Shown: in pieces, positions 20,401-27,794 of the stretch | Layout: every line of letters starts with the position of its first letter | How positions within the stretch are numbered: the first letter of the stretch is position 1 | Assembly (NCBI GenBank): GCA_025454925.1 | Contig: JALONM010000043.1 | Coordinates: 1-36,531 of the forward strand | Reading direction: 5' to 3' | Source: Cytophagaceae bacterium | GTDB lineage: Bacteria > Bacteroidota > Bacteroidia > Cytophagales > Cytophagaceae | Length of the DNA: 36,531 nt | Translations under genes and position numbers: made by a program | The notes under the pieces: model-generated | Seen by the model: only the letters and a program-made list of their open reading frames with translations | Told to the model about the DNA's origin: nothing | Databases searched by the model: none

Positions 20401-23319
20401 AATTAGTAAATTGTCGGTGGATGATCCACAATTGCCATCCGAAGGCACGGTATAGGATACACTTGTTGCTGCGGCTGCCAATTCACTGGCAGAAAGACAA
20501 TAAGTAATGGTGCTGCTGTTGATGCTAGGTGTAAAAGTGCCACCAGCAATGGATGCCCAAGATCCTAGACCGGCTCCGGAGCCTCTTACGGTTAGCGTTA
20601 CACAAGGATTATTAGCACAAATCAACGTGTCATTGCCAACATTAACCGAAGATGGGTTATTAAGTGTGATCTGCAATGTATCGCGCACAGGTGGACAGGT
20701 GCCTGCGGTTGAAGTAAGCACGAATCTTAAAAAGTTTTGACTTAGGTCCGTATTGCCAGGATTGTAGATCGCCTGAGTGGTATTGGTAGCCCCCATAAAA
20801 CTTCCATCGCTGCAGCCCAGGCATAACCAGGCCAGGGTGCCACCTACGGCACTCCCATTTAATACAATTGAATCGGTTCGGGTTCTGCAATATTCGTCGT
20901 CCAACCCTGCACTCACTATCGGAGGATTCACAAATGTAATAAGGGCTGTATCTGTGACAGCACTACAAGCCACCGGCGAAGTTTGCACTACTCGTAATAC
21001 CACCCTGGCACTGCCTGCCAATTTTTCGGCTGCAGTTGGCGTATAGACTGGTGTTAACATGTTCCCATTGCTGAATGAACCATTGCCGGTCCAGGTAATG
21101 GTGTGCGCTGTACCTCCTGTGATGGTTCCTGTAAGCGAGACGGTGGCATCACTGGTACAAATATTCGGACGGTCCGTTGCATTTACGGTTGGATTGCTGT
21201 TAAGAACAGCAAAGATGCTATCTATGGCAGCAGGACAAGCTACACTGCCAGTATTCGTGAGAGATCTCAAAATAAATTTAATAGTAGTGGTACCAGGGCT
21301 GTTCAAAACACTAGCCGATGGCTGGTACTGCGCATTCATAGTTTGTGCGTTCGGAATAAAGGTACCTCCAGGGGTAGCAGTTTCCCATTGAAAACTACTG
21401 GTACTTCCATTCGTAACACCACCAAGTTGAATAACTGTTGTACTGGATTTACATACAGGAGTAGGCGTGGCACCCGTAACGATCGGGCCAGGAATAATTT
21501 CAACGTACATCGTGTCGGATGCGTCTGAACATCTTCCTGCTTGTGGCACCGCTCGTATAAAAAGTTTTAAATTGGGATTTGATTTATCCGCTGCGCTCAA
21601 GTTGTAGTCAGTATCAAAAGAATTAGGATTTGAGAATGTCCCAGTTCCATTAGTACCCCAGGTGCCATTCGTAATTTCTCCTGAAACCAAACCATTTAAT
21701 GCTATTACATTTACATTACTACAAACCGTTGTGTCGTTTCTTTCTCCAGGAGGGTTCAAACGATTGGCATCAGCGATGGTTGATTGGACGGTGTAGGAGG
21801 TATTTGATTTAATAATATTGGCATACCACCAGGTGTTCATTGTTTCAGGACAGTTCGGAAAGCAACCGTTTTCGCCTCTGTTTCTCCAGCGGTGGCAAGA
21901 ACTAACGCTGGCATCACAACCTGTTAAATTGACGAGTCCATCAATTGCCGCTGCGGGAGGGTTATCAATGATAGGTCCTCCCGTGTAAGTAGGATCAGAG
22001 GTGGTAGTAGGAGCTTCGTCATCCCAATAAACACGGATTGCAGAACTCGCTCCGGTACAAGAAGCAAAAGCAGCCGGACGCACCAAACGAACCGAATATC
22101 CATTATCATGATTTTCTGCATCGAACATGGGAACGTGGGTGTTTCCATTAAAGTAGTTCACTTCAATGTTTACCGTAGTTCCAACGGCAATCAGGTTGCC
22201 TTGTCCGTCGCGGGTGTCCCAGGGAATGCAATTGTCTCCCGCCTGCACGTCTTGTACAAAAATTCTGTCGCGTGAATTTTGATCGTAACCTACTCCAAAC
22301 GGAGCCGATTGATCGATATCAAGCAACACTTCTACTTTTCCGGAACGCGTTACATTCATATTAATGCAGCGACGGGCAGGATCACAACCCGTGACAGTGA
22401 CAGGACCATTTAAACAACCAAATTGTCTTTCAGGAAAACAAGCTGGATCAGGATCGTTTAAGAAGATTCTGTATTCCGGGTAATTGATATTTCCAACCCT
22501 GGACTTTCTATCTATTCCTGGGTTTCCTGTATTCGTACATCCGGTGGAATTTGCTGAAATAACGAAGTTAATGGGGCGCATGCCATTAAAATCTACCGCA
22601 GTAACCACACTATCTTTGGTGTAAATGAATAATTCAGCTTCAAATTGACGTTGTGCCTGGTCACCCGCCAAGTCCCAGGTATACGACCACAAACGCCCAT
22701 CAATGACAGTTTGACTCGTATTGTTGTTCCAAACGGTTATATCAAAAAAGTCAAAACGACGTTGTGCCTGTGTAATAACAGTTGGACTAGTAGAATTAAA
22801 TTCTATGTAGTAATCCCCAACCTGATCGGCAATGTGCTGCAATGGAGCGTATCCACCGGCAGCAGGCAATGGACCTGCCACGCAAGTATTATAATTTGCA
22901 ATTCTTCCAGCACCAGCATTCGGCAACGCATAACAAAAAAGAGCACCAGGGTCTTGGTCTGTTAATACCGGACTACCAACTCCCACTGCGGGAGTGGCGC
23001 TATTAAAATTTACCGTGGTACCATCAGGTTTTCTAAGACGAAAAAACGTTGTATTGGAAGGTTCGTTAAAACCCATGTTGATTACTTCATTAAGATTGCA
23101 GATTCGAATGTTTATTCGAAAGTTAGGCTCTGCTGTGCTGAAGAAGGTTCCGGATTTACGGGTAGACTGATTGGTAGAACTCCAAAGTGAAATTTTGAAG
23201 TTATTGGCATCGGCAATTGTGGGGCGCAATTGCTTCGTGCCTTCTGCCCCTGCTTTGAAAAATAGAGTGAACAGCAGAACACAGGAATACCTGAAAGATC
23301 TCGTTGCAAAGAGTTTCAT
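11425..23319 (-). CDS. Giant tandem-repeat surface protein with T9SS type B (gliding-type) sorting domain
   Basis: This 3964-residue protein is one uninterrupted 11.9-kb frame. It begins with a signal peptide (MKLFATRSFRYSCVLLF). Residues 30-500 form an N-terminal region that includes a FlgD-like segment around WDTRDGQGN (about 365). From about 530 to 3445 there are 32 units of about 92 residues of the form VNAGPDxxVC ... WxxxGTGTFxP ... YxPSxxDxxxGxVxLxL ... GxCxxxxDxxxI. A related PKD-like unit and about four further Ig-like modules follow. The end (FNRWGEIIF, WDGTYRGEPMPIGVYPY, final VVLVR) is a type B T9SS sorting domain of the gliding-motility-associated kind. By size and export route it is likely a cell-surface adhesin or fibre comparable in role to SprB or RemA, but the repeats are not SprB repeats. 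Function beyond surface display is inference. Confidence 0.93.
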   Translation of the reverse strand: MKLFATRSFRYSCVLLFTLFFKAGAEGTKQLRPTIADANNFKISLWSSTNQSTRKSGTFFSTAEPNFRINIRICNLNEVINMGFNEPSNTTFFRLRKPDGTTVNFNSATPAVGVGSPVLTDQDPGALFCYALPNAGAGRIANYNTCVAGPLPAAGGYAPLQHIADQVGDYYIEFNSTSPTVITQAQRRFDFFDITVWNNNTSQTVIDGRLWSYTWDLAGDQAQRQFEAELFIYTKDSVVTAVDFNGMRPINFVISANSTGCTNTGNPGIDRKSRVGNINYPEYRIFLNDPDPACFPERQFGCLNGPVTVTGCDPARRCINMNVTRSGKVEVLLDIDQSAPFGVGYDQNSRDRIFVQDVQAGDNCIPWDTRDGQGNLIAVGTTVNIEVNYFNGNTHVPMFDAENHDNGYSVRLVRPAAFASCTGASSAIRVYWDDEAPTTTSDPTYTGGPIIDNPPAAAIDGLVNLTGCDASVSSCHRWRNRGENGCFPNCPETMNTWWYANIIKSNTSYTVQSTIADANRLNPPGERNDTTVCSNVNVIALNGLVSGEITNGTWGTNGTGTFSNPNSFDTDYNLSAADKSNPNLKLFIRAVPQAGRCSDASDTMYVEIIPGPIVTGATPTPVCKSSTTVIQLGGVTNGSTSSFQWETATPGGTFIPNAQTMNAQYQPSASVLNSPGTTTIKFILRSLTNTGSVACPAAIDSIFAVLNSNPTVNATDRPNICTSDATVSLTGTITGGTAHTITWTGNGSFSNGNMLTPVYTPTAAEKLAGSARVVLRVVQTSPVACSAVTDTALITFVNPPIVSAGLDDEYCRTRTDSIVLNGSAVGGTLAWLCLGCSDGSFMGATNTTQAIYNPGNTDLSQNFLRFVLTSTAGTCPPVRDTLQITLNNPSSVNVGNDTLICANNPCVTLTVRGSGAGLGSWASIAGGTFTPSINSSTITYCLSASELAAAATSVSYTVPSDGNCGSSTDNLLIVVDDAPKPNAGPDLTVCDNNQTVVISGASGPGTVTWSGGTGVFNFNPPNSAVNPQYTLSVAEGNAGFARLVMTMVTNNCAAERDTMFIRVTPSPTVNAGPDQSVCANNASNISLSGFASAGTVQWTVVSGVAGTITNPTSLNASFTPSSTPPDNSTTVLRLTSTLTNCNTVSDQLTITYTPSPVVTITSSNNQQVCKTNPNTAISATPQAPATGIRWETVSGTGTFSPNNTSLSATYIPSITDLSNGFVTLRAVSTGNGNCNAVNSQTNITISYQDPPRASAGPDQELCESSTGSINLNGLFSQAVNGQRWTSTSACNACFGDPNALSTTYTPSAADVSNGSVLLILSSTGGPLGCLPVSDTMRLSFNAAPTVNAGPDLVVCTNQNSISLNGSGTNVSQFTWTVLAPATGTVASVNSAVTSYNISATDKTNGLVQLRLTAAGNPGCASITDVVNLTFTQIPVVNAGPDRTVCLSDIPPISLEATGASGTWSASVAGTFSSTTVFNPTFTPSAPSTGSITFTYAAGAVGACPGVSDQVVYTIIPGNTLSMSSNNLCTAQSDRVSIGANSSTGSGFWTTAGTGSFVNAASPATSYIPSGTDVDAGAVKLYFETSNNGFCRPMRDSVSIGISNLSLSAGPDQNQCGTPANFTLSPVVLFNKTNVSNNVSWTSNNAGVSISPTAPFVVSGTNVSGAVVFTMTVPAQGFCPSLNDNVTINFTQAPSVSLVSPPANACENTAGISIQGSITGVVTTGIWESTTGGIFSPSAVFNNATQNTVTYIPSALDRTSNSIVLTLKSDNSLCGVVPVSTTITINRKPVVNAGDDVVLCANNNVATLNGSITNSPIATGTWKSSSNCTTCFTAGTAFPAGNLYDADTNDVQRGFVTLTLTSVGNMDCPGDSDKVIITFSPAPEVNAGPDRIVCGNNGLVQLAGTVNTPFTAQWSGGNKFSDINSLTSTYDANGNSGIIQLILTSSTNAGLCLPDRDTMQITVTPSPVLTVGNDRSICSDTFFVSLNANSNVTPNPVGLWTTNGTGTFLNGNASSDTAVYIPSAAERLAAPTTVQVKFTTAPGLCASVSDSMLINIEKAPEVEIDNGATMSICANQTTISLSAAPTVATTVAWSSPTSPDSSAFTITSPTTATYTITALDRLAGSVTITARTIDNRNCFSASDQIVVNIQPLPVVNAGADVTICQTTGSVSLSDASVTNAAGGVWQSVNGGGVFGLNTTINGTYFLSNCCTGIIDTALASITLQLTSTENGLCPAATDTKVITLTKLPVVNAGPDQTVCIDSPVANLSASTSRSSAITWSSPDGGSFAPNTSTLTPAYTAPTVGSFRVVATAAGLGTCGPRRDTAVITVRPRPTIDLGLDANICSVDENSVLTFEVTSLSMTNATGVLWSTSSGPLNLSNPLRPVYTFSTQDINNGQVTIFAVTNAGIGTCLPVADQMTIFIEKAPVVNIGPDVLICENTGLVPLGLNAVLQHVTSGSWSSSTLSAVFSNPIALSPTLTVTNASDDDNGDQVEVIFTSEAVGACLPDADTLLITYTNAPVLSAGPDQNICFTTPGETLLIQLNGGVAGTWNIVSGDGLSPTSFSPSASIANPIYTPSAGAVTNGNIVRLRFTPSDVCYLGATDDVLINLHQTPILTTPPVANICETSSTVALSTTTNYVGSVIWTRIQGFGSLNTSTGTNPVYTVNPLDKNITQVTYLVSSNTLTGICAPDIDTITFRVIPAPIVNAGPNQIVCSDLLNVANAVALNGSASQVSSISWSSAQGSFANATSLTSRFTPTAFTATITLTGIGNAPCANVTSNVLISSVQAPVVATLANKDTCAKLTPFNLSSALPSISPIGTTTEWSIATGNGIFIPNNTTLNGQYIPTATDTARGFVVLVLTATNTGVCTNLYDDTVRFNLEPQPKVNGGVDQFYCAQVKDIPVTGSINRAGNVLWQTAGSGTFNPANGLNTVYTLSSADSLAGGTVIWLRTDNASSGISCPDDTDFVAINLSPAPVAIVNAGFDQYLCIDNETAQLNGFILNANGGLWKIVKGSGSLSSNTDLDAVYRFSSDDKNRDTIILTLESVGHDVLCLPTIDTVKIFFTPTPEITITASDEVCAIDPIIQLGNTISQASINQGQWTTSGDGVFVPNAFTLNAQYIPGAKDIEAGRVGFLLTATANGTCAGTYQKDTVTTILPFNKASSTGNNVICANAPGITLLANSSTGSGTWTRLATDGSPATANGLSIPYVPGPQDLINQKASFQFKTTGTTCAPDSVVVLVDISPAPSVEAAPDFTVCADVINGGTTVAGTVLVAGNGVWTTNGTGSFVNQSTTTNAGITTVSAVYIPSSLDTANKSVRLRLTSTENFSNGAICNSVFDELVLNFMPRPTISATPSNTCSTINGIQITGTVSQDPVYYPASTGMWSIVEGSGTIAPSPFSNNASYFPSGADLASVPKTIKIVWSSQNAGSCEPVRDTIQLVVNSPIANAGPDRYTCNTAPVTISAIATPNASRYTWVWLTNPSTTLATTQAVTVTNPGDYELTMTDIFGCEDKDTMKVEDYTPPPLSLPASDCYEPFLFVGLNSDNQLNPLGNFQWKFNNIILSGENLDSVRVNSPGTYTVEYNLDACRIAYGNTIINDIPRVLSPDVIACANATADLEVMQVNSPPNSAINQYNWTTSSGTPLGSGSPAITVPTATTTGVDSSYVRVGFTDGNGCSSLDSVLLVSIPRPVPDMPEDSMECVNIPINLIANRAPSNINSLSVFNPRFEWTKQGSSAVIDNDTEYQTTETGRYYFRVSVDQCVGIDSTDLIFQPYPLQVLPSDKTLCMDRALSTILDAGPGVVGNPPNFTKVKYSWSGQGATENDTNQLFTVLLEDFTSIDSEDNTYFVTITNQFDYKECSIVDTATVHDVCAPRVFPPTAFHPGDPNSMDAFFTIHNKYVGKYELRVFNRWGEIIFQSTDRYSHWDGTYRGEPMPIGVYPYTIVYEGKADEYEGPFRKEGRVVLVR
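12990..21745 (-). repeat. Array of 32 protein-level tandem repeats inside the giant gene
   Basis: Unit starts were located by the Cys-containing word after the GPD-like motif; they fall near 21735, 21460, 21170, 20905, 20630 and so on down to 13270. Spacing is 245-300 bases, most often about 275. The units are clear in protein but much diverged in DNA; only short words such as GGACCTGCATT (the reverse complement of the NAGPD codons) recur. Units 12 and 13-14 lack the exact GPD word but keep the other landmarks. The fold is probably an Ig/PKD-like beta sandwich. Confidence 0.85.
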
Positions 23320-23343
23320 AGTTATAGCGTATTATGGGTAAGC

Positions 23344-23351
23344 CAAATATA
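23344..23351 (-). promoter_or_regulatory. Candidate -7 element of the giant gene
   Basis: On the minus strand TATATTTG fits TAnnTTTG exactly, 24 bases before the start codon, giving a leader of about 18 nt. No -33 TTTG at the right spacing. The remaining intergenic stretch to 23560 is very AT-rich and shows a short perfect palindrome GACTATTTAGTC at 23521-23532 but no clear terminator for ribF. Confidence 0.5.
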
Positions 23352-23560
23352 AAGAATACTTATTGTATTTTTATAAGTTTTTTGATTAATTTATTAACTA
23401 TATAAAATTAAATAACACCCGTTTTGTGTTTGTTTTTCTCGGAAAATTCAGGGAAATATTAGCTAAGAGTTTGAATTTTAGATAATTGTGAATAAAGTTG
23501 AGCAATTTTAATATACCATGGACTATTTAGTCACGTAATATTTATGACAAAGTTAATACA

Positions 23561-24490
23561 CTATTGTATTTTAATCAAATCTAATGTCTGTACTTTATCA
23601 AGTATTAATTGTGATTTCAGTTCTTCCAGTCCAGAGAATTTGCGTTGATCCCTGATACGCTGAATAAAATTAATCTGTAATGATTCTCCGTAGATGTCTT
23701 TGTCAAAATTCAGCAAGTGTACTTCTATGGTTTTGTTTGTGCCATCCACCGTAGGCCTGTTTCCTATATTCATCATTCCAGCATAGTACCTGTGATCATG
23801 ATTTACCGTAACCGCGTAAACTCCATCTGCTGGAATTAATTTGTCGGGTGCCTCCGGTTGGATATTAGCGGTTGGGAATCCAAGGGTGCGGCCGATCTGT
23901 TTTCCTTTTACAACAAGACCTTTTAATGAATACGGCCTTCCTAACAACAATGAGGCCTGATGAACTTCTCCCGCGTTCAAATAAGTTCGAATTTGTGTAG
24001 AACTGATCGCAAATTCATCCAACGATTGTTGCGTGATTTCTTCTACCTCAAATCCCATACGATTACTTTCTTGCTTTAGCAGATCATAATTTCCCTTTCG
24101 ATCTTTACCAAAACGATGATCGTATCCGATAATGATTTTTTTTGTCTGGAGGGTATTTACCAGTATTTCAGAAATAAATGTGAGCGGATCTAATTCAGAA
24201 AATTCACGTGTAAACGGAGTTATTATTATCCTGTCTAGTCCAAGTGCCTCAAGTGATTCGCATTTCTCAGATAAAGAGGTCAACAATGCTGGGACAGGTA
24301 GTTCACCAGCTATTACTTTGCGAGGATGCGGCCAGAAGGTGAGAACAGCGGCATGAATGCCTAACCTCTGGGATTCCGCAATTACCCTTCGAATAATTTT
24401 CTGATGAGCCAGATGAACTCCATCAAACGTTCCTATTGTTACAACACAAGCCTGTTTGTTCAATTCTTCCAGGCCATGGTAAATTTCCAT
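23561..24490 (-). CDS. ribF: Bifunctional riboflavin kinase / FAD synthetase
   Basis: RibF phosphorylates riboflavin to FMN and adenylates FMN to FAD in the cytoplasm. The 309 residues are the usual length. The N-terminal nucleotidyltransferase domain shows TIGTFDGVHLAHQ (18-30), GYDHRFGKD (122-130) and SSTQIR (163-168). The C-terminal kinase domain shows the GRPY start (184) and GFPTAN (204-209). It is the last gene of the apparent operon mpl, exonuclease, CAP/OmpA-like protein, ribF, and starts 11 bases after the preceding stop. No FMN riboswitch is seen in front of it. Confidence 0.96.
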   Translation of the reverse strand: MEIYHGLEELNKQACVVTIGTFDGVHLAHQKIIRRVIAESQRLGIHAAVLTFWPHPRKVIAGELPVPALLTSLSEKCESLEALGLDRIIITPFTREFSELDPLTFISEILVNTLQTKKIIIGYDHRFGKDRKGNYDLLKQESNRMGFEVEEITQQSLDEFAISSTQIRTYLNAGEVHQASLLLGRPYSLKGLVVKGKQIGRTLGFPTANIQPEAPDKLIPADGVYAVTVNHDHRYYAGMMNIGNRPTVDGTNKTIEVHLLNFDKDIYGESLQINFIQRIRDQRKFSGLEELKSQLILDKVQTLDLIKIQ

Positions 24491-24501
24491 CCTTCAGGCT
24501 C

Positions 24502-26910
24502 TTAATTCTGAATCAAACAACTTTCGCAATAATACTTTTTAATGCTTTCGTCTTTAAATAACTGAAAGCGAATTTTACCATTTCCATAAAGAGTGCAGAA
24601 CCTGGCTTTGTTCATCTCTCTGGCTTTTTTCATGTTTTCTACTACATGGTATTTGGAGTAATGATCCGGATCGGCCAAAGTCAAACTTAAAAAATAAAAC
24701 AACATATCCTCCGTGAAGTCACCACTCTCAATAGAAGGATTCAATACTTCAATGGCGTAGTCCTCTCTTCCGTGGTAAGCAAAATAATTCGAGATGCCTA
24801 ATACATCGTTTTGTGAAGCATCGATCGTTTTATAGTATTTTTTTACTTGAGCCAACGATTCATCCCGGTATTTATATTTATTATTTTTTCTGTAAAAATC
24901 ACTTACCAAAATGTAGTAATTCAAATACAACTGATTTACTAATTTCTTATCTACCTTGGTAGAGAACAATGCTTTGATATTTTTAATTATAGGATCAGGA
25001 TTGCTTACCTTGATGGTGGAATCCGCCCATCCTTTGAGTGTTAAGCTTAGAGCATTGAATTTAATGAAAGCATTGGAAGGGTCTAGCAAGGACGCATCTT
25101 CTAAGGCTTTCACATAATCCATATTAAATTTTTGATGATAACGGAATACAATTTCATTGTTGATCATCTGCGCAAATTCTTTAGTTCTGGGAATTGGCGC
25201 GGCATCCAATGCGTATATACCTAGTTCTCCTCCGGTAATGGCTTCAAACAAGGCTGTTTGTAAGAGAGGAGCATTGGCATAATCTTTTTTTACAATCGCT
25301 GCTTTAAGCAAATTAATAAAATCCTGACGGTTTTGTGTCAGGTCTATTTTCTCTACCACTTTCAGAGTGATTACCGCCTTACGCTCTTTTCTCAGGTAAG
25401 GTTCCAACGCTATCAATAAAGAATCACTTTGAAGTTTTTCCTTAACAACATTTTTTTCCAGTGTAGTTAAATAGGCGTATGAAGTATTCTTAATATCTCT
25501 GTTAAACTGTGCCCAGTTTTCCATGGTGCGGATATTGGTTTTGATTGAATCAAACTGAAAAGCTTGAATGGCATTGACAATACTTTGGGCTCGAAGCTTC
25601 TGAAGTTCCAGGTTTTTTTCAATTGTACCTTCAACGGAAGAATAGGCAACAATATTAAGGTCTTTAATATTAAAGCGATTCAAGTTTAAGGAATCGTAAA
25701 ATGGTTTGATGTCCTCTTCATTGAACTCTGTTTTTCCTTTTTCAAAAGGAATGATAAACGTCAAACTTTTCTTTTTAAGGATTTCACTTTTAGTAAGGGT
25801 ATCGGTGAATAAGTCGGTTTCAATAATATTGGGCTTGTGCTCCGCTTTAGGTGTATTGATCAGGTATTTACACAAGGTGTTATCTTTTATCAGCAACAAA
25901 CTCAATTCATATTCTCCGGGATTGTTGTAAGGATTATCTCCCAGGTAGGTGTAAATTTGGTTTTGATCTTTTCGTTTGTTGTTTTTTAAGATATCCCCTT
26001 TCAGGAGAGGCTTAAATAAAATACCATCGTGGACAGGAGAACGGTGCAGCGAGTTCCCACTGGCGCAAGGAAATTGTTCAACATGAACAATGTCTACGGC
26101 CAAGGCCTCATCTCCATCAGGAAAGATTTTTTCAAAAAGAGTTAAATCAGAAAACTGAAAGAATATTTTATTGCCTTCTGTTACTATCCCCCAGGTAATA
26201 TAATCGGGTATGTTCGAAAAGCGTTCATTGCATTTTGTGCATTTTTTTTCGTCGAACGCCGTTAATCCATATGCGTTATCAATGTTTAGTTTTTTAGAAG
26301 GATAAAACTGTTTGCGATTATCCTTGTGTTTCACGGAATGATGGAATCGGAATCCCTTAGAACCAAACACCGCAACGGCATAAATATATTTGCGCTCTTC
26401 ATTGACAGCAAAAGATATTCCCCAGGTGTACCATTCTGGTTTGATAAACAATTCCAGGTGTTCTTTTGAGGCTATATTGTTTTGGAAGAAGAAGTCAGCC
26501 GCATCCTGGTAAGTAAGTAGTTTTATGGTTTCTGTTTGTTTGTAGATTCGGGTAGGCTGATCGATATGTATTTTCTCAATAAGTTCATCCAGTTTTTCCT
26601 GGGTTCCTTTAAACGTTTCCACGCGTTTTTCTAAAGTAGCGTAGGCAGGCTCAGGTTGCAGATGCGACTCAATGTTATCGGTTTTACGAACGAACAATGC
26701 ATGGTTCTTGGCAGCCAACGTAAGAATGGAGTCGCGCCGTATGGCATACAAGCCCAGAGAATCGCGCAGCTTTCCTATTTTCTCTTCAATCAATTGTTCG
26801 AGTAAAGAAGATTTAAATGATTTTAAATCAATTTTGTCGCTTGCTGATTGAGCACAGAGTTTCGTAGAAATGAAACCAATTAAAAAAATCCACCAAAACT
26901 TCGTTTTCAT
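24502..26910 (-). CDS. Exported protein with CAP-like, OmpA-like and helical (TPR-like) regions
   Basis: The 802-residue protein has a signal peptide (KFWWIFLIGFISTKLCAQ). Residues 35-185 resemble a CAP/SCP domain: IEEKIGKLRDSLGL, then LTLAAKNHALFVRKTDNIESH, and a later WGISFAVNEERKYIYAVAVFG. About 380-460 resemble an OmpA-like peptidoglycan-binding domain (FEKGKTEFNEEDIKPFYDSL, VAYSSVEGT, KLRAQSIVNAI). The rest, about 540-760, is helical and TPR-like. There are CxxC pairs at KKCTKC and at the C-terminal YYCESC. A periplasmic or outer-membrane protein that touches the cell wall is likely; the exact role is unknown. It is flanked by the exonuclease gene (16 bases) and ribF (11 bases), so it is co-transcribed with housekeeping genes. 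Domain calls are by pattern; the OmpA-like match is moderately clear, the CAP match weaker. Confidence 0.72.
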   Translation of the reverse strand: MKTKFWWIFLIGFISTKLCAQSASDKIDLKSFKSSLLEQLIEEKIGKLRDSLGLYAIRRDSILTLAAKNHALFVRKTDNIESHLQPEPAYATLEKRVETFKGTQEKLDELIEKIHIDQPTRIYKQTETIKLLTYQDAADFFFQNNIASKEHLELFIKPEWYTWGISFAVNEERKYIYAVAVFGSKGFRFHHSVKHKDNRKQFYPSKKLNIDNAYGLTAFDEKKCTKCNERFSNIPDYITWGIVTEGNKIFFQFSDLTLFEKIFPDGDEALAVDIVHVEQFPCASGNSLHRSPVHDGILFKPLLKGDILKNNKRKDQNQIYTYLGDNPYNNPGEYELSLLLIKDNTLCKYLINTPKAEHKPNIIETDLFTDTLTKSEILKKKSLTFIIPFEKGKTEFNEEDIKPFYDSLNLNRFNIKDLNIVAYSSVEGTIEKNLELQKLRAQSIVNAIQAFQFDSIKTNIRTMENWAQFNRDIKNTSYAYLTTLEKNVVKEKLQSDSLLIALEPYLRKERKAVITLKVVEKIDLTQNRQDFINLLKAAIVKKDYANAPLLQTALFEAITGGELGIYALDAAPIPRTKEFAQMINNEIVFRYHQKFNMDYVKALEDASLLDPSNAFIKFNALSLTLKGWADSTIKVSNPDPIIKNIKALFSTKVDKKLVNQLYLNYYILVSDFYRKNNKYKYRDESLAQVKKYYKTIDASQNDVLGISNYFAYHGREDYAIEVLNPSIESGDFTEDMLFYFLSLTLADPDHYSKYHVVENMKKAREMNKARFCTLYGNGKIRFQLFKDESIKKYYCESCLIQN

Positions 26911-26926
26911 AGTTCCCTTTTTCTCC

Positions 26927-27730
26927 TTATTTCTTCAGTTGAGCCAATTTAATTTCTGTTAATTTTCGCTTGGTATCAATAGCAAAATCACCATTCATCA
27001 TCCAATCGTAATAGGCTGGATCTTTCTTAAATACATCTTGCACGGCTTGTCCTTTGTATTTTCCGAAATTAAAAATGATAACACTTTTATCATTTAAAAT
27101 CATTCTTCCGGCAATATCAACCATGTTTCCTACACACAACTGATGCAAGGCTTGGATATCGTTTTTAACCGGCACGCTTTCTTTGCCTGAATGGTCTTTG
27201 ATACTTTTCCCATCGTAGCGTTCCAATTGAGCCATCAATACTTCGTAAGTGGCGAATGCATCTGCTTCGGCACGATGGGCATTTTCCATTTCTTTCTGAC
27301 AATAGAATTTGTATGCGGCTGAAAGGGTGCGCGGTTCCATTAAATGGAATATTTTCTGCGCATCCACAATACGACGGTTGCTGAGGTCAAATTGAATATT
27401 CACCCGGTTGAATTCTTCCATTAACAGCGGTATGTCTAGCTTCATGGGATTGTAACCTCCCAAATCGCATCCTTGCAAAAACTGATTGAGGGTATGAGCA
27501 ATCTTATCAAACGTAGGAGCCTCTGCAACCTGTTCGTTGGTAATTCCGTGTATTTTTACAATTTCCTCCGGAATCGGAATGCCCGGATTTATCAGAAACG
27601 ATTTTCGAATGACTTCCTGGTTGGGCATTACTTTTACTAAGCCGATCTCCACAATCTTGTCGGAGGAGATGTTCATGCCGGTTGCTTCAATATCAAAAAA
27701 TACGAGCGGCTTATGTAGCTGCAAGGCCAT
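26927..27730 (-). CDS. 3'-5' exonuclease of the DnaQ (DEDDh) superfamily
   Basis: The 267-residue protein has all DEDDh acidic residues: D13 and E15 in FFDIEATG, D99 in YNPMKLDIPLL, H152 in NAHRAEAD and D157. It should degrade DNA or RNA from the 3' end with two metal ions. After the nuclease domain there is a small C-terminal module (about 218-250) with FGKYKGQ and DPAYYDWMMNGDF, resembling the C-terminal extension of exodeoxyribonuclease X-like proteins. It is not the replicative proofreader by context; a repair or processing role is more likely. It lies second in the mpl operon, 64 bases after the mpl stop. Confidence 0.88.
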   Translation of the reverse strand: MALQLHKPLVFFDIEATGMNISSDKIVEIGLVKVMPNQEVIRKSFLINPGIPIPEEIVKIHGITNEQVAEAPTFDKIAHTLNQFLQGCDLGGYNPMKLDIPLLMEEFNRVNIQFDLSNRRIVDAQKIFHLMEPRTLSAAYKFYCQKEMENAHRAEADAFATYEVLMAQLERYDGKSIKDHSGKESVPVKNDIQALHQLCVGNMVDIAGRMILNDKSVIIFNFGKYKGQAVQDVFKKDPAYYDWMMNGDFAIDTKRKLTEIKLAQLKK

Positions 27731-27794
27731 AGGTGTTTTGTTTGTTGTTTATGTTGCTTGAAGCGAAGGAATTCCCTTCCCTTTCATGGTAGCA

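Noticed and set aside
11425-23319. Regularly spaced repeat pattern that could suggest a CRISPR array or SprB repeats
   Set aside because: The period is about 275 bases, the DNA units are poorly conserved, and the pattern is that of a coding tandem-domain array. The unit motifs differ from the shorter SprB repeat.
23521-23532. Palindrome GACTATTTAGTC as terminator of ribF
   Set aside because: The stem is only 5 bp with a 2-base loop and no U-run, too weak to call.
24491-24501. FMN riboswitch in front of ribF
   Set aside because: Only 11 bases separate ribF from the gene before it, and no riboswitch core is visible there.
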